Source of the DNA: Catonia carolina
Lineage: Eukaryota > Arthropoda > Insecta > Hemiptera > Achilidae
Direction: 5' to 3'
DNA length: 64,000 nucleotides
Assembly: GCA_035578175.1 (NCBI GenBank)
Contig: JAQMRL010000001.1
Coordinates: 436,578,639 to 436,642,638, forward strand
In this document: positions 1 through 20,577 of the stretch, in pieces
How the letters are laid out: the number at the start of each line of letters is the position of its first letter
How positions within the stretch are numbered: position 1 is the first letter of the stretch
The notes under the pieces: generated by a model
Databases searched by the model: none
Told to the model about the DNA's origin: nothing
Seen by the model: the letters and a program-made list of their open reading frames with translations, nothing else
Translations under genes and position numbers: made by a program

Positions 1-9013
<9,013 letters not shown>

Positions 9014-9151
9014 TAAAACGTGTCTTAAATTTAGTGCATTTAAAAAAAGTATGTGCAGTTTATGGTGGCCAACAAGAGTGATACCATTGTTCGGCTTGAA
9101 GTAATCAATTGTAAGATGAACTGGTATTATTAATACACTAAACATGGTCAC

Positions 9152-9157
9152 AATAAA
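9152..9157 (+). promoter_or_regulatory. Candidate poly(A) signal for Rab19
   Basis: AATAAA lies about 140 bp downstream of the Rab19 stop. It is the first good match after the stop; AT-richness makes chance matches common. Confidence 0.4.
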
Positions 9158-10235
9158 TTACTCATATCTTGAAACAAATCAAGCACTATTAATAGGCAAC
9201 CAAAGCTAATTTATAATCCGCCTTTTGAATCATTAATCCGTCGTTCAAAAACCAATTGTGCCTTTGTAATTATTATAAGAAAAAATAACAAATATCATAG
9301 CTGTTTTTTTTTTAAATATTTATAATACTCTTTAAATTATTTGGTTATTTATTGTTGTTACTCATTATATCACTAGTTAATTGTAGGTTAAGATGTAATC
9401 TATTCTAAAGATCTTTAATATTTAATTTAGTTTTTAGAAGTTAATATCTATTAAGAAGTAATAACTGTTAAGGGTTAGCCAAGAGAAACGGGATATTAAT
9501 ATCGGTGGTGCTTGTATACAGGATCTGTCCCAAAAGTTCCGGTAATTTTGATTTTTCTTTGTCATTTATTGAACACAAATTTACAATCCCTTTAAAACTT
9601 TTCAAAGTACTCTCCTCCTACCCGATGAACGCTTCACTCGCTCCTCTTTGGCTTTCTGGAAGGGCTCAACAAGGACCTCTTGAAGACAGGGTGTCAAGGC
9701 TTCTTTTACCCTCTCCAGTGTCTTGTGATGGTGTTCTTTAAGAGTTCTTTTATCTTGGAAAACTAAAAAGTCAGCTGAATCCACAGAAGAATTTCAGTAT
9801 CGGTTTTGTGGCATTCGAGCAATTCCTGGTACTCTAACAGGCGCTGTTCCTTTGTGTTGTTGATGAGAACTTTCAGCAACATCTTGGCTCAGACCTTCCT
9901 CATCTCAAAATCCTTGGTTAAAATGTGGTGAGCAATTGATTTGGTTATGCCATTTTCTTCGGCTAACATCTGGACACTCATTCGTTGATCTCTGTCTAAA
10001 AGTTGTTGCACTTTTTTGACTATATTGCCACTTGGTGTCATTGATGGGCGGCCATTGTTGTCGACGGTCTTCCGACTCTCTTGAAACATCTGGCACCACA
10101 CGCAAGTTCAGTTCTGTGACGTTGTACTCTCATCGAAGGCTTGCTTAAGCATTTATAATGTATCTGCACCATTTTTACCCAGTTTAGTGCAAAATTTAAT
10201 TGCGTAATACTGCTCAAAATTTTGCGCCATCAATT

Positions 10236-10350
10236 TTTCAACAAGGATATAATGACACTCTTTGTGCTAAGTAGTTTTTCAACAAGAATGTAATGATATT
10301 CTTTGTGCTAAGCGTTTCTTCAACAAGGATATAATGACATTCTCTGTGCT
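10236..10350. repeat. Three tandem repeats of ~43 bp
   Basis: Three imperfect units of TTTTTCAACAAGGATATAAT followed by GACATTCTTTGTGCTAAG lie in a row within the mariner remnant. Confidence 0.8.
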
Positions 10351-10471
10351 AAGTGCTATCTTCACTCAACTACTGCCTGTGGGAGACTGTGGATAGTGGG
10401 ATTCTCTACCTCGGACCCCCCACCACTTTTTCTGCCAGGACCTGTGCCAAGCAAACACAAGTTGCTTTTCT

Positions 10472-10845
10472 TTTCTTTTTTTTTGGTCTAACGTCCTTTT
10501 CGGAGACGAAGGTTCCTGGTTCAAATCCTAGTGAAGGTAGTTACTTTTATACGGATTTGAATACTAGGCAGTGGTTACCGGTGTACTTTGATGGTTGTGG
10601 TTTAATTAACCATACTCTCTCAGGAATGGTCAGCCTGGGTCTGTACAAGACTACACCTCATTTACACGTCATACACATCATCCTCATCTCATTGGGTCAT
10701 GGGGTTGCTTATTGTTCTAAATTAAACAGATTGCAACGTACACAAAAAAAAGTCCGGCTGTTATGCAATTACTGCTAATGCAGATGGTGAAGGATGTAAT
10801 GATTTTTTTTAGTATGTATGAAAATATGCTGTGCCTGATTGGGTT
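10472..10845 (-). mobile_element. SINE-1 copy split by SINE-3
   Basis: The minus-strand SINE-1 tail (complement of TTTTTTTTTGGTCTAACGTCC) is at 10472..10492. The rest of SINE-1 (AATTACTGCTAATGCAGATG and onward) resumes at about 10754. Its 5' head is lost. Confidence 0.65.
10493..10753 (+). mobile_element. SINE-3 inserted in SINE-1
   Basis: The B-box GGTTCAAATCC, the body (GTTACTTTTATACGGATTTG) and the A-rich tail match SINE-3. It interrupts SINE-1, with short duplicated GTCC at the joins. Confidence 0.7.
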
Positions 10846-10892
10846 ATGCTGGCTGTGGAAATTCATTACTGGAACTTTTGGGACAGATCCTG

Positions 10893-13482
10893 TACATTAG
10901 GGGTGTGTTGGAATTACTGCATGCCATCACAATCCTTGCGTGTATATTCACTTTAAAGTTCACCATAAATTCATTACTGTCATCAGCACACAGAGTTTGT
11001 TTATTATAAATTCATCTATTATCAGTGTTGGTAATGGATGTTCAATAAGGTATGTAATGTGGGACATAAGCTGTAGAGTGCCCAAACAGTACTAGGAGGA
11101 AGTAACTTTAATAACAGTAGTAGAGGTAGTTCTCATATTACTCCAGTTGTAATATGTGGCAGTAAATAAAGTCACTCTAAAATGAAATTTCTTTGGCTAG
11201 CCCTCTACTGTAGAGTACTGTACAGTAAAATCCTGAAAAATAGTTGCTGTAATTATTTTGAACTATAGGTCATTGACAAATCTGTTATACAAAAATACTT
11301 CTTTAATTTTGAAGAAAGTGTAATTAGTTGCTAGTAATACTTTAAAATATTATTTATAAAGTTCACTATTGCTTTCCTAATAACATTCTGTATATAAAAA
11401 GTTTCATCCCAAATCTTAACAAATCTAGTTTTTATTATCTCTAGTTGTCAGGAAACAAAGATAATTTCACCCTATTTATTTGAACAATTTAGAACATAAA
11501 CTTCATTTTTATGTAAAGAAACAATTAAAAAAAAATATGAAAAATTATAAAGGGATATTTAAAAGGTGAAGTTTTGTTGAAATTGTAAATTTATTGTTTT
11601 TATAATTTTGTAAGTTAAAATATTGACAAGATTGTTTATTTTGATTAGTTACCTCCTAAGAGCTTAATAATAGCTGTGTTAAATTGAACCATAGGTAATG
11701 ATTCGTTAGATTGGCGATTAAATTATTGACTGTCAAGTTTCTGGGTGATAAGAGAAAGCAGTGTTGAACATTTTTAATCTCTTGTTAAAGTTATACTGTA
11801 ATATTTCCTGTTACTTTTAAACGATCAAGTGAAATCTTTTGTTTAAGCTAGAAATTAAAAATTATTGTTTGTAATTAATCAAATAATTAATTGTAGATTA
11901 TAGTTTGTACAAACTAATTAAAATGAATTGTTGATAATCCAGAAATTAATTATTAATATATTAAACTGCTTATTAATTTAGTAACTTAATTAGTTACTGC
12001 TTAATTTTCCATTTAGGCTGATGTTTTCCATCATACATTGTAAACAAATCATTGAAAAATTATACATATCTTTAAAAGTATTTACACTACCTCTAAACAA
12101 AATTATTGAGTCCAAAAACCCAGAAAAAAAATGTAAATTAATGTGTCAGATGAATAACTTACTACTCAAGGTGTCATATTAAGATTGATTCAAATTTAAT
12201 TTACTTTAAATTAACCTTTTTGTCATTTTTAAAACTTCTCTTATTGGTGTCCATCATCATTACCAAATTTTACAGCAGATATTTTATTTATTTCAGTTAA
12301 TAGATTAGAAACCCAATTATCTAAAAATACTGGATGTGAACTTTAATGTTTGGACATTGTTTTCTGCTAAGGTTATTTTACTTGCTCTTGTTTAGAATGT
12401 AAATACAGAATGGAATTCTGGTTGTCTAAAATGAACAAAAAAAATCAATAATTTTTCAGTAATTTCAAAACTAGAACTAAATGAATAACAGTTGTTATTC
12501 ACTGCAGTTTTCAAAACTTTGTTTGTACGAGTTTTTCCGTAACTTTTCCTTATAAGCAATATGTTAGTCCGTTTCATTTTGTCTAGATTCTATGAATTTT
12601 TAATTTAGTGTAGTATCTAATTTAAATAAATATTATTTATAATTAAGGAGAATAGTTTGCAGCTAATTAAATGAAGCCGCCTACTTTTTTTTATTTATTT
12701 CTCATTTTGATCCTGCCAAACCTTTAAATCTTTATTAGTGATAGTTTATAATATAAAATCAAAGTTATTTTTGTCTGATTACTTAATGTAATACTTGTAT
12801 AATATTGTTATTCTCAATTTTTCGTGTAAAATGTAACTTTTATAAAAATTTTTACTACCTACATAAAAAAAAAGTTTTCAAAGTAGTTTTCACACTTACA
12901 CCGTGTGTGGCAGTGGAAGGTTTCACATACCAAAATCTTGTGTAGTATAATTATTTTTTAGTTACTACAGTTTTTGACGTGTATCATTATTGTAAGTGGT
13001 TCATGGATAAATAAAATAATAAATCTTTTGCCACAAAATTGTAATTCCAAGATGTGATTATACACATTTTATTGTATGATGTAACATAAAATGTATGTCA
13101 GTTTTTTTTTTGTGAACTCACTCACTTTGCACAACTGTAAAAGATAATATTTATTTTGTGGTTATGCGAGTTATATAACACTTAAGTGTGCATTATAATA
13201 TAACACTCCAGCAATTAATTAGTAAAAATAACACATTTTTGGTGAAAGTGGTTCATAACACCTCTGAGTTTAAAATATTCAAAAATATTTTTAACTTCTG
13301 TATTAAAAAGTTTATGTTGTTGTTTATTAATATCAAAAATATCTGATCTTGTATAATATTTAAATTAAATATTTTTATACTAAGTAAATTCTCTTTAAAA
13401 TCAAAATATAATTTGTAACTAGGTTGTATTAGACTAATAAAAAAGTTTACAAGTTTTTGGTATGTTTTGGATAATAATTTTA
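10893..13482. other. AT-rich intergenic stretch, no gene seen
   Basis: About 2.6 kb without a credible coding region, RNA gene or repeat shared elsewhere in the window. Only short AT-rich ORFs occur. Confidence 0.6.
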
Positions 13483-13729
13483 CAGTCAATCCTCGATTTA
13501 ACGGACGTTCAATTTAACATACTAGCCTCCTAAATGAAAAAAAAAATGGTTTAAAAATTACAAAAATCTAAGGAATATTAATTTTTGTGAAGGAAAATGT
13601 GTAGCTTCCTTCGTAAAAGGTACAGTTTTTTGATAGTTATGATAAAAATTAGGCTATATGCAAATCAAATGTTTACTGTCGCTAACCGGGGCCGACGACA
13701 CATGGCGAAACCTTGTCTGTAAAATTGGT

Positions 13730-13745
13730 GGCCCTGAAAAGGGCT
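13730..13745 (-). promoter_or_regulatory. Histone-type 3' stem-loop, copy 1
   Basis: The minus strand reads AGCCCTTTTCAGGGCC followed by ACCAA. This matches the metazoan histone mRNA 3' end consensus (GGCCCTTTTCAGGGCC with ACCAA after it), except for the first stem base. Confidence 0.75.
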
Positions 13746-13761
13746 GTTTAATTGTGTTGGT

Positions 13762-13777
13762 GGCTCTGAAAAGGGCC
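13762..13777 (-). promoter_or_regulatory. Histone-type 3' stem-loop, copy 2
   Basis: The minus strand reads GGCCCTTTTCAGAGCC followed by ACCAA, with one stem mismatch. It lies about 32 bp upstream of copy 1 on that strand. Confidence 0.75.
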
Positions 13778-14129
13778 ATTGTTGACGGTCGGAAGCGGCG
13801 AGCCGGTGTGGTAGAAGCGGAGCCCGAAGAGTGACGGCTCGGCTACCGGGTTCAGGCCTAGCCTTCCCTCAGCGGCAGTTGGGCCCCCAGAGCCCCGCAG
13901 TGTCGAGTCGGTGTAGGCCGTCTGCCAGTAGCGCGGCCGAGACGGCTCTCTCCGGGCCGGCGAAGGCTGACCAGTGTGGGAAAGTAGCGTCCACCACCGG
14001 TAGCGTAGACCAGGGATGGTGCGTCTGGTCTCGGCTGGGCTCTTCTTCTTCTAGCTGGAGCTCTTCTTTCTTGTTCTTCTCCGCTTGCGAGTTGAGTGAA
14101 GAGTGCCTCTCGCGGATGAGAACGCTCTC

Positions 14130-14137
14130 TTAAATAC
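14130..14137 (-). promoter_or_regulatory. TATA-like box upstream of the GC-rich segment
   Basis: The minus strand reads GTATTTAA, followed after roughly 30-40 bp by CTTCACTCAACTC, an initiator/leader-like stretch reminiscent of replication-dependent histone genes. Promoter function is inference. Confidence 0.35.
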
Positions 14138-14368
14138 ATCTCCGTTGAGTCAACAAGGTGGTGGGGAGAGGCTGTAGGCTCTGCGCGGCAGCTAGTGGGA
14201 CTGTGTATAGACGCTAATATTGGAAGGACAGGTAGCGACATTACTTTAACACGTTATAGAACATACTTGACTGATTGTGTTATAACTGAATGAGTTTCAA
14301 TTTAATGAACTTTCACTACAACGGACATTGGTATCTCCTAATTAGACCATTAAATTGAGCATTGACTA

Positions 14369-15645
14369 CTTGTTTTACAATGTTAAAATTTTGTTGGGTC
14401 TAAGCAGCTAATCTATTAAAACAGAATATTACAAAACTGTAGGTGTTGAAGTTTTCTAATTTACTATGTCTAAAATTAATAAAGTCTTTGTTGTATTTCT
14501 TGATTGTTTTGTATAAATATGCAATCATTGTTTTTATATGAGCTTAACATTTGTTCAGTATTAATATTTAAAAATTAGTCTTTTAGTTTAATGTAACAAC
14601 AACTTAGTTTCATAATATTAAGTAGTGTATTTAAATGATCTGTTATTGTAAAAAAATATTTTAAGTCTTTGTAGGAAATACTCATCTAAGCCTTGTTATT
14701 AAAAAAAAATTGTTCTACCCAAAATGGCTCACTTAAAAAATGTAATTGTTATAAATTACAAATAAAACCAAATTAATGGAAATACCAAAAAAGGTATTAG
14801 TAGTCAATACAAAACAAATTATAACAAATTTTTTTATTGAGGGTCTCAATGAATTTTTGGTTAAAATTTTAAATTATTTGTTTTTGTACCATTAAATACC
14901 ATGATATTTTAGCTTCAAAATGAGGTGTAATTTATTAAATTCTGAATACTAAGAGATTTTTTAAATAATTATTATTCCTTGTTGTAGTAATAGCGTGTCT
15001 TTTACAACTGGGCTTCATTTCAGTTTTTTTGTGATATTTTCAAAATATCGTTTGTAAAATAAGGTAAATTTTGTTTCTAATACTTTTGTAAATTTCAGCA
15101 CTACATTGTATATTTTTACTGTTTAAACATGTGAAATTTGCAGTATTTCTTTTTTGTCACTTTTTTCTCAAATAATTGTATTTTACATAAAAGACCCATT
15201 ATCGTCGGAACTTTTGAAACTATTAAGTCAAAATTTTCAGGAGGTTTCTATCAGTACAACAATGCAACCACTGATTTGAGAATTTTTAGCGAATTGTTTT
15301 CAACCCCAGTTATGAATTTTATTGATAAAATGAATGACTCCGTGTCAGTAACAATGAAAAACCCCATTTTTCTCCATTAAAAGTAATTATTTTTCAAAAT
15401 CCCTTCATCTAATGTAGTAATGACACTAAAAACGAAAATTAAATAAGTAAAAATTTGAAGTATATATTTAATATATTGCCTTTTGAGAAAACAGGTTAAA
15501 TTTTAACATTAATTATATAGGCATTGCAACCCTCCCTCCTTATATTGTAGTTAACATTAAATATTGTAGTTCATGCACAACATAATTATAACCTATAGTG
15601 TTTGCCTTCTGATCTAATTACTCTTTGTTAAGTTTATTTATTTTT
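14369..15645. other. AT-rich intergenic stretch, no gene seen
   Basis: No coding region or repeat recognised. A short frame at 15138..15380 has no recognisable motif. Confidence 0.55.
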
Positions 15646-15765
15646 TTAACCCTTATAGTGCCAGGAGACTATTCTGAGTTACTACTGAAAAGTACCAGCT
15701 ATTTTTCGCTAGGTATTGCTGAAAAATGCCTGCCTATTTTTGTGATTTGTAGTATCTTATATACT

Positions 15766-16465
15766 TGATATAAATATTAACAAAACAAAGCTTATGGTTA
15801 TTAGCAAAGAAAACATTGGAGGGGCAGAACTGTACATCAATCAGACAAGAATTGAAAGAGTCCCACAATACACCTACTTGGGAACGGTGATCAATGAGTC
15901 ATGGGACAATTCCCAGGAGATCCGATGCCGTATTGGAAAAGCCAAAAGTGCTTTCTTAACAATGGGTTCAGTGTTTAAGAGCCGTGACCTCACCCTACAT
16001 ACAAAGCTAAGACTCCTCAAATGTTATGTATATTCAGTGCTTCTGTATGGTGTAGAATCATGGACCCTAAAGGAGGACACAATATCGAGGCTCCATGCAT
16101 TTGAGTTATGGCTGTACAGAAGGATCCTGAGGATACCATGGACCGATAGGGTTACCAACCAAGAGGTACTAAGGAGGATGAATACAGCCCCCGAACTGGT
16201 CCACCTCATCAAATGTCGAAAGCTGGAATATTTAGGTCACATAATGCGCAATCAAGGCAGGTATGAGCTATTGCAGAGCATATCACAAGGGAAAATAGAA
16301 GGCAGGAGAGCCCCAGGACGAAGAAGAATTTCCTGGTTGGCTAACCTTAGAGCGTGGTTCGGAAAGACCTCCACCCAATTGTTCAGGAGCGCAACCAACA
16401 AAGTAATAATAGCCAGAATGATCGCCAACGTCGGAACGGACAGGCACCCTAAGAAGAAGAGTATG
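15766..16465 (+). mobile_element. 5'-truncated LINE fragment, region after the RT domain
   Basis: One open frame (continuing to 16489 through the mariner junction) encodes DININ KTKLMVISKEN, then VPQYTYLGTVI, LYGVESWTL, LWLYRRILRIPW, KLEYLGHIMRN and GRRAPGRRRISWLANL, the typical C-terminal tail of jockey/RTE-type reverse transcriptases. The RT catalytic core is absent. The 3' end is AAGAAGAAGAG. It is inserted in family B. Confidence 0.88.
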
Positions 16466-16472
16466 TTGTATA

Positions 16473-17401
16473 CGAGGTCTGTCCAATAAATACGCGAACT
16501 GAGCCCAAAAAAACTTTATTTTTCAAAATTTAGTCTACATCAATTTTGTCCCCTTCAAAGTACTCTCCATTTGTTGCTATGCACTTATTCCATTTTCTTT
16601 TTCACTGTTTAAAGCACCCTTGGAAGTCCTCAGCAGTTAGGCTTTTTAGTGTTCTCGTCATTTCTTGCTTTATTGTGTTCAAATCTTCCCAGTGATGTCC
16701 CCTCATCACATTTTTGCATTTTGGGAATAGGAAAAAGTCGCAGGGGTTGATATCTGGCGAAGAAGAAGGATGATCAAGGATGTTGATTGAATTTTTTGCC
16801 AGAAACTGGCGAACAATCAATGCTGAATGTGCAGGTGCATTGTCATGGTGAAGGATCCATCCATCACCTTGACAAATGTTCGGTTAAAATAGTGTGCACT
16901 GTTGATTTTCCTAGATTCAGTTCATCATCTATCATTCGGACAGTTTTTCGACGATCAGTAAGGACAAGGGACTGCACATGATCAATGTTGTCATCCAACA
17001 CAGGTGGTTGAAGGTCGTCCCGGCCTTGCATCATCCATGGCGTCTTGTCGGCCATCTTTAAAACGCTTAATCCACGTGAAAACTGATGTTTTCTTCAGAG
17101 CATTATCACCGTAAACAGCTGTCAACATTTCAGTAATTTCTTTATAACTTTTACTGCACTTCACCAAAAACTTGATATTGATTCGTTGCTCCGTGATTTC
17201 GTCAGTTTCCATTTTCGACAAATGGTAAAAACAAGGACAACAGAAACTAACATAACTAGCACTGTAGGCACAGTTTGACGATCCGCCAAGCACTGACAGC
17301 TCATTGGGAATCAGGCAACTAGCGCCGCTAGTGGGTGGGACTATAGTCCGCGTCATGGGCGCTAGCTTGCACAAGTTCGCGTATTTATTGGACAGACCTC
17401 G
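16473..17401 (-). mobile_element. mariner, internally deleted
   Basis: The inverted ends CGAGGTCTGTCCAATAAATA lie between TA at 16471-16472 and 17402-17403. The minus-strand frames give the N-terminal HTH (METDEITEQRINIKFLVK, RFKDGRQDAMDDARPGRPST), the second HTH (LNLGKSTVHTILTEHL) and the C-terminal third (HPSSSPDINPCDFFLFPK, with the last catalytic Asp). The middle, with the first two catalytic Asp, is deleted and the frame is broken. It is inserted at the LINE 3' border. Confidence 0.88.
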
Positions 17402-17621
17402 TATCTATCCATAACTTGGCAGTTTTTTCGTATATCTTAATGATTTTTTTTGTTTGTTTTCTTCATAATGAATTAATCTCGTATAACATTTAAAAAGTTC
17501 TACTTAATTACACATTTTTTTTGTAAATTTACTTTTTAATTTAAAAAAAATCATCATTTAAGACAATGTAATTATGTACAATGTCACAAAAAATTATTAA
17601 GACTATTGTAAAATATAAAAA

Positions 17622-18548
17622 TCTGGTGTGAAACACTCACACAACTTTCTCTTGCCAATGCAAATGATTAATAATAAACCTAACATTATTAATAAAATAT
17701 TAGAAATAAACAAAAACTAACCTCAAAAACATAACCTTATTTTAATCACGAGTGAATGACGCAAAATGACAATCGAACTCAGTTTGGCTTAAAAATACGG
17801 AAAATCACGCTTTCACGCTAAACTAGGCTCTGTAGAGAAAAATGCTCTAAACAAAAGTTGTAGATCTTTTAATTTTCTATAACTTTTATTATATACACTT
17901 TTGTCGTAAAATGCATACTAAGACCGAAATGTTAAAAAAATCGATTTTTCTCACGTTTTCGTGAGAAAAAAAACAGAAAATCGCAAATTACCGCTAAACT
18001 AAGAGTTATACAAAAAAATGTTTGAAACAGAAGTTGTAGGTTTTTAAATTCTCTACAACTTTTATTATATAAGTTTTTGCGCTGAAATTTATATTAAAGC
18101 CGTAATCTTAAAAAAACAACGTTTTTACGTGAAAACAGCCTCACCGAGAATTTCAGCAAACATGGCGCCTACCCTATCTTGTAGAGAATAAAAAATTGAG
18201 TAAAATAGGCGATTTTAAAAAAAATCGTAGGACCAGTTTTTGAGAAAATCGCAAAAAACTGAAAAATTATACGAATAAACTACTACTTCCGGTTGACCGA
18301 TTTTGATGAAAATGTTCGTGTCGCGTCCGGTAGTGGTATGTAACTTAAGTTTCAAGTTCGTACGATGTTCCGTTCTTGAGATATTCTGTTCACACACACA
18401 CACACACACACACAGACCAATCGCTAAAAACATGTTTTTTGGGTTCAGGGGGTCTGAAAACGTATAGATCCGGTGAAAACTCGATTTCGAAAAATCGACA
18501 TGAAAACAATACTTTCCTTCCTATATATTCATATAGGCAAGAGAAAGT
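17622..18548 (-). mobile_element. Family A repeat copy A1
   Basis: The plus strand begins TCTGGTGTGAAACACTCACA (hairpin GTGTGA-AACAC-TCACAC), then ACTTTCTCTTGCC, and ends GGCAAGAGAAAGT, so a 13 bp motif is inverted near both ends. The interior has a (CA)n run at 18391..18414. Also found at 24341, 26469, 32439, 38671, 53634, 54738 and 55694. Classification as Helentron-associated (HINE/DINE-1-like) is inference. Confidence 0.8.
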
Positions 18549-19069
18549 AAAAAGTGTCTAAAGTTACTTATTTATTTATTAATGAGTGTTTTAAAACACT
18601 TGTGTGAATAAATTAAATTTTGTTAGTAGAAATAAGTTTTATGACAACTTACACAAAAAAGTGAACTTATAATTTAGTGTAACTAATTCAGTTTTAGTTT
18701 TGTGCTTTTAGATTTATCGGAAATTACTTCATCCAGTGAGCCATATTGGGTACAGTTGCTTGTTTTTAATTTTTTTTAGTTGTGTTAAATGATATACGAG
18801 TATATAGATTTATATTTTAATAATATTAGTAAATATATTTGGGAATAGAATCCCTAGCTTAATATTTATATTAATTTATAGGTTGTAGAATTTTTATTTT
18901 GGTTTGTACTAGCTTTTCTCCAGCTTTAGCTTTCTGTACTTTTTTGTTATTCTCTCATTTCAAAATCGTTCTGTTTAATGAAGTCTATATCTGCAGAAGC
19001 TTACATCCGAGATCTGTTTTTCTATACTTTTTTTTTATTTTATGACCACAAAGGATCACTTTAGTCTCT
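18549..19069. other. AT-rich intergenic stretch, no gene seen
   Basis: No recognisable feature between family A1 and the LINE tail fragment. Confidence 0.5.
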
Positions 19070-19373
19070 TTGGTTAGTTCTTTTTCTTTAGCAGTTTATT
19101 TCCTTTTCATTTCTTTCTTTCCAATACTTTTTCATTCTGTCGGATCTTGCTTTTCTCAATTCGTCTGAACAAACCTGTTTATTTCGTTTAATTGTTCTTA
19201 CTGATAAAACTTTGTTTTTGTCTTTAATTGTTTCCTTGTAAACCGATGTGTGATCTTTGACATCAGCAATTGTTAGATTTAGTTCTGTTCTGTCTTTTTT
19301 GATTTCGTCAATCCAAGGAATTTTGGCTCCTTCTGTTTTTGCACACATAAATTTTTGCACAATTTTTCTTAAT
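19070..19373 (-). mobile_element. LINE C-terminal fragment
   Basis: The minus-strand frame 19088..19360 ends in ELRKARSDRMKKYWKERNEK, similar to the tail EERKRDFSKKMKEYWAKRKA of the LINE at 6992..7735. A probable 3' end remnant of the same LINE family. Confidence 0.6.
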
Positions 19374-19786
19374 AATCGGACTATACTTTATGTATAGTCC
19401 TACCATTTTTTCAAGATCTGATATTTTTCATTTCATTTAACTCTCTGGCTGATCTAAGTAATTTCCTGAAATGATCCAGCTTTTATTGTTGATTTTTAAT
19501 ATAAACATTAAGTTTGATTTCATCTGATCTACTTCAGTATAGATTAACTATGTTTTCTCTTCATTCATGTATATAGCAATAGTATCTGTTGGATTAGATA
19601 TTTAATTTATAATTACACCAAACCAACTCTTTTATTTTAATTATTTTTCCATATTACTCTTACTTGGATTCTTTTTTTGATATTGAAGTAGACATTTTAT
19701 TTCAAGGACGCAAACACTCTTGCATAGCATCTGCTAGAGCGTGTTTGTTCTAAAGAACAAACATAATCATAATGTTAAAACATTAT

Positions 19787-20213
19787 TTTCTTCTTCTTTT
19801 TCTTCTTACTATCAAGGATTAGGCATAAGCCTGTTCCGAACTCACGAACCATCCTGTACATCTACACAAACACGAGACACTCCAGCCCGTACATCTTGAC
19901 TACTGCTATCTTCTTCGAGGTCTTCCCACCTCCCTTCTTCCAACTGGAACATATTCCATCACTTTTAAAGATATTCTCTCCTCTGGCATCCGTTCCAAAT
20001 GTTGCCTCCATTGATTCCGGTACTTCCTCCATTTTTTCACTCAAGCTAAATGCACCCAACTCGGATCTAATTTCCTCGTTATATATTAGATCCAGCCTCG
20101 AGCAGCCCTTCACTCTTCTTAAAAACCTCATTTCAGCTGCTTGGATTCTACTTTCTTGGCGTTTTGTGGTAACCCATGATTCGCTTCCATAAAGGACTGG
20201 GGCTGCCATTACC
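19787..20213 (-). mobile_element. 5'-truncated LINE fragment with 13 bp TSD
   Basis: Perfect direct repeats GTTAAAACATTAT at 19774..19786 and 20214..20226. The minus-strand frame encodes VLYGSESWVTTKRQESRIQA and EMRFLRRVKGCSRLDLIYNE, the region after the RT domain. The 3' tail on that strand is GAAGAAGAA-rich. Confidence 0.88.
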
Positions 20214-20577
20214 GTTAAAACATTATGATTATGCTAATTTTTTTAAGGAGTCTATCTTCAAAACAATTGTGCTAAAAATTAGTGGAAAATTTTACATAGC
20301 TCTTCCTTTTATTAAATTGAATAAAAACCTTTTCAGATTTTAACCTTATCCCCAAAATCAAGTGAAGTTTGAAAAAGAGCCACTATTTTCAGAAATCATA
20401 ACTTAAATCCGGTGTACTAATGCAAATTTACATGAAATTGTGTCAAATTTAAGGAAGGATTCCATAACAATTGAACAAATGTATGGTAACATATAATACC
20501 ATTTATTATATTTATGAATATAATAAAATATGTTATTATATCCTTTATAATGTTTTGCTTAATGTTTGTTTATTGTG

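Larger units (their letters stand above)
9519..10892 (-). mobile_element. mariner-like element, internally deleted, with nested SINEs
   Basis: The inverted ends CAGGATCTGTCCCAAAAGTT lie between TA dinucleotides (9517-9518, 10893-10894). On the minus strand, 9889..10101 encodes a mariner-type HTH region including RMSVQMLAEENGITKSIAHH. The catalytic middle is missing, and a piece of the C-terminus remains near 9602..9784 (KAKEERVKRSSGRR). SINE sequences occupy 10472..10845. Confidence 0.8.
13483..14368. mobile_element. pogo-like MITE enclosing a GC-rich histone-like segment
   Basis: The left end CAGTCAATCCTCGATTTAAC follows TA at 13481-13482. The right end is its imperfect complement (CCATTAAATTGAGCATTGACTA), with the last base mutated. 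The interior from about 13677 to 14260 is strikingly GC-rich compared with flanks of about 70 percent AT, and contains histone-type 3' stem-loops and a TATA-like box on the minus strand. No recognisable transposase. The overlapping frames of 100-127 codons show no protein family I recognise. Confidence 0.65.
15650..17621. mobile_element. piggyBac-like MITE (family B), interrupted copy
   Basis: Starts CCCTTATAGTGCCAG directly after TTAA (15646-15649). The body is interrupted by a LINE and a mariner. Family B sequence resumes at about 17403 (TATCTATCCATAACTTGGCAG) and runs to the start of a family A repeat, which removed the other end. Confidence 0.7.

Noticed and set aside
10353..10778. 141-codon frame
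   Set aside because: Runs through SINE-3 and mariner sequence; not a gene.
13858..14241. 127-codon minus-strand frame in the GC-rich island
   Set aside because: GC-rich DNA yields long frames by chance; the sequence has no recognisable domain and does not match any core histone I can recognise.
15138..15380. 80-codon frame as a small gene
   Set aside because: No motif, AT-rich codon content as expected by chance, no splice or promoter context.
18391..18414. CRISPR-like or regulatory tandem repeat
   Set aside because: It is a simple CA microsatellite belonging to family A; eukaryotic context, no spacer-repeat pattern.
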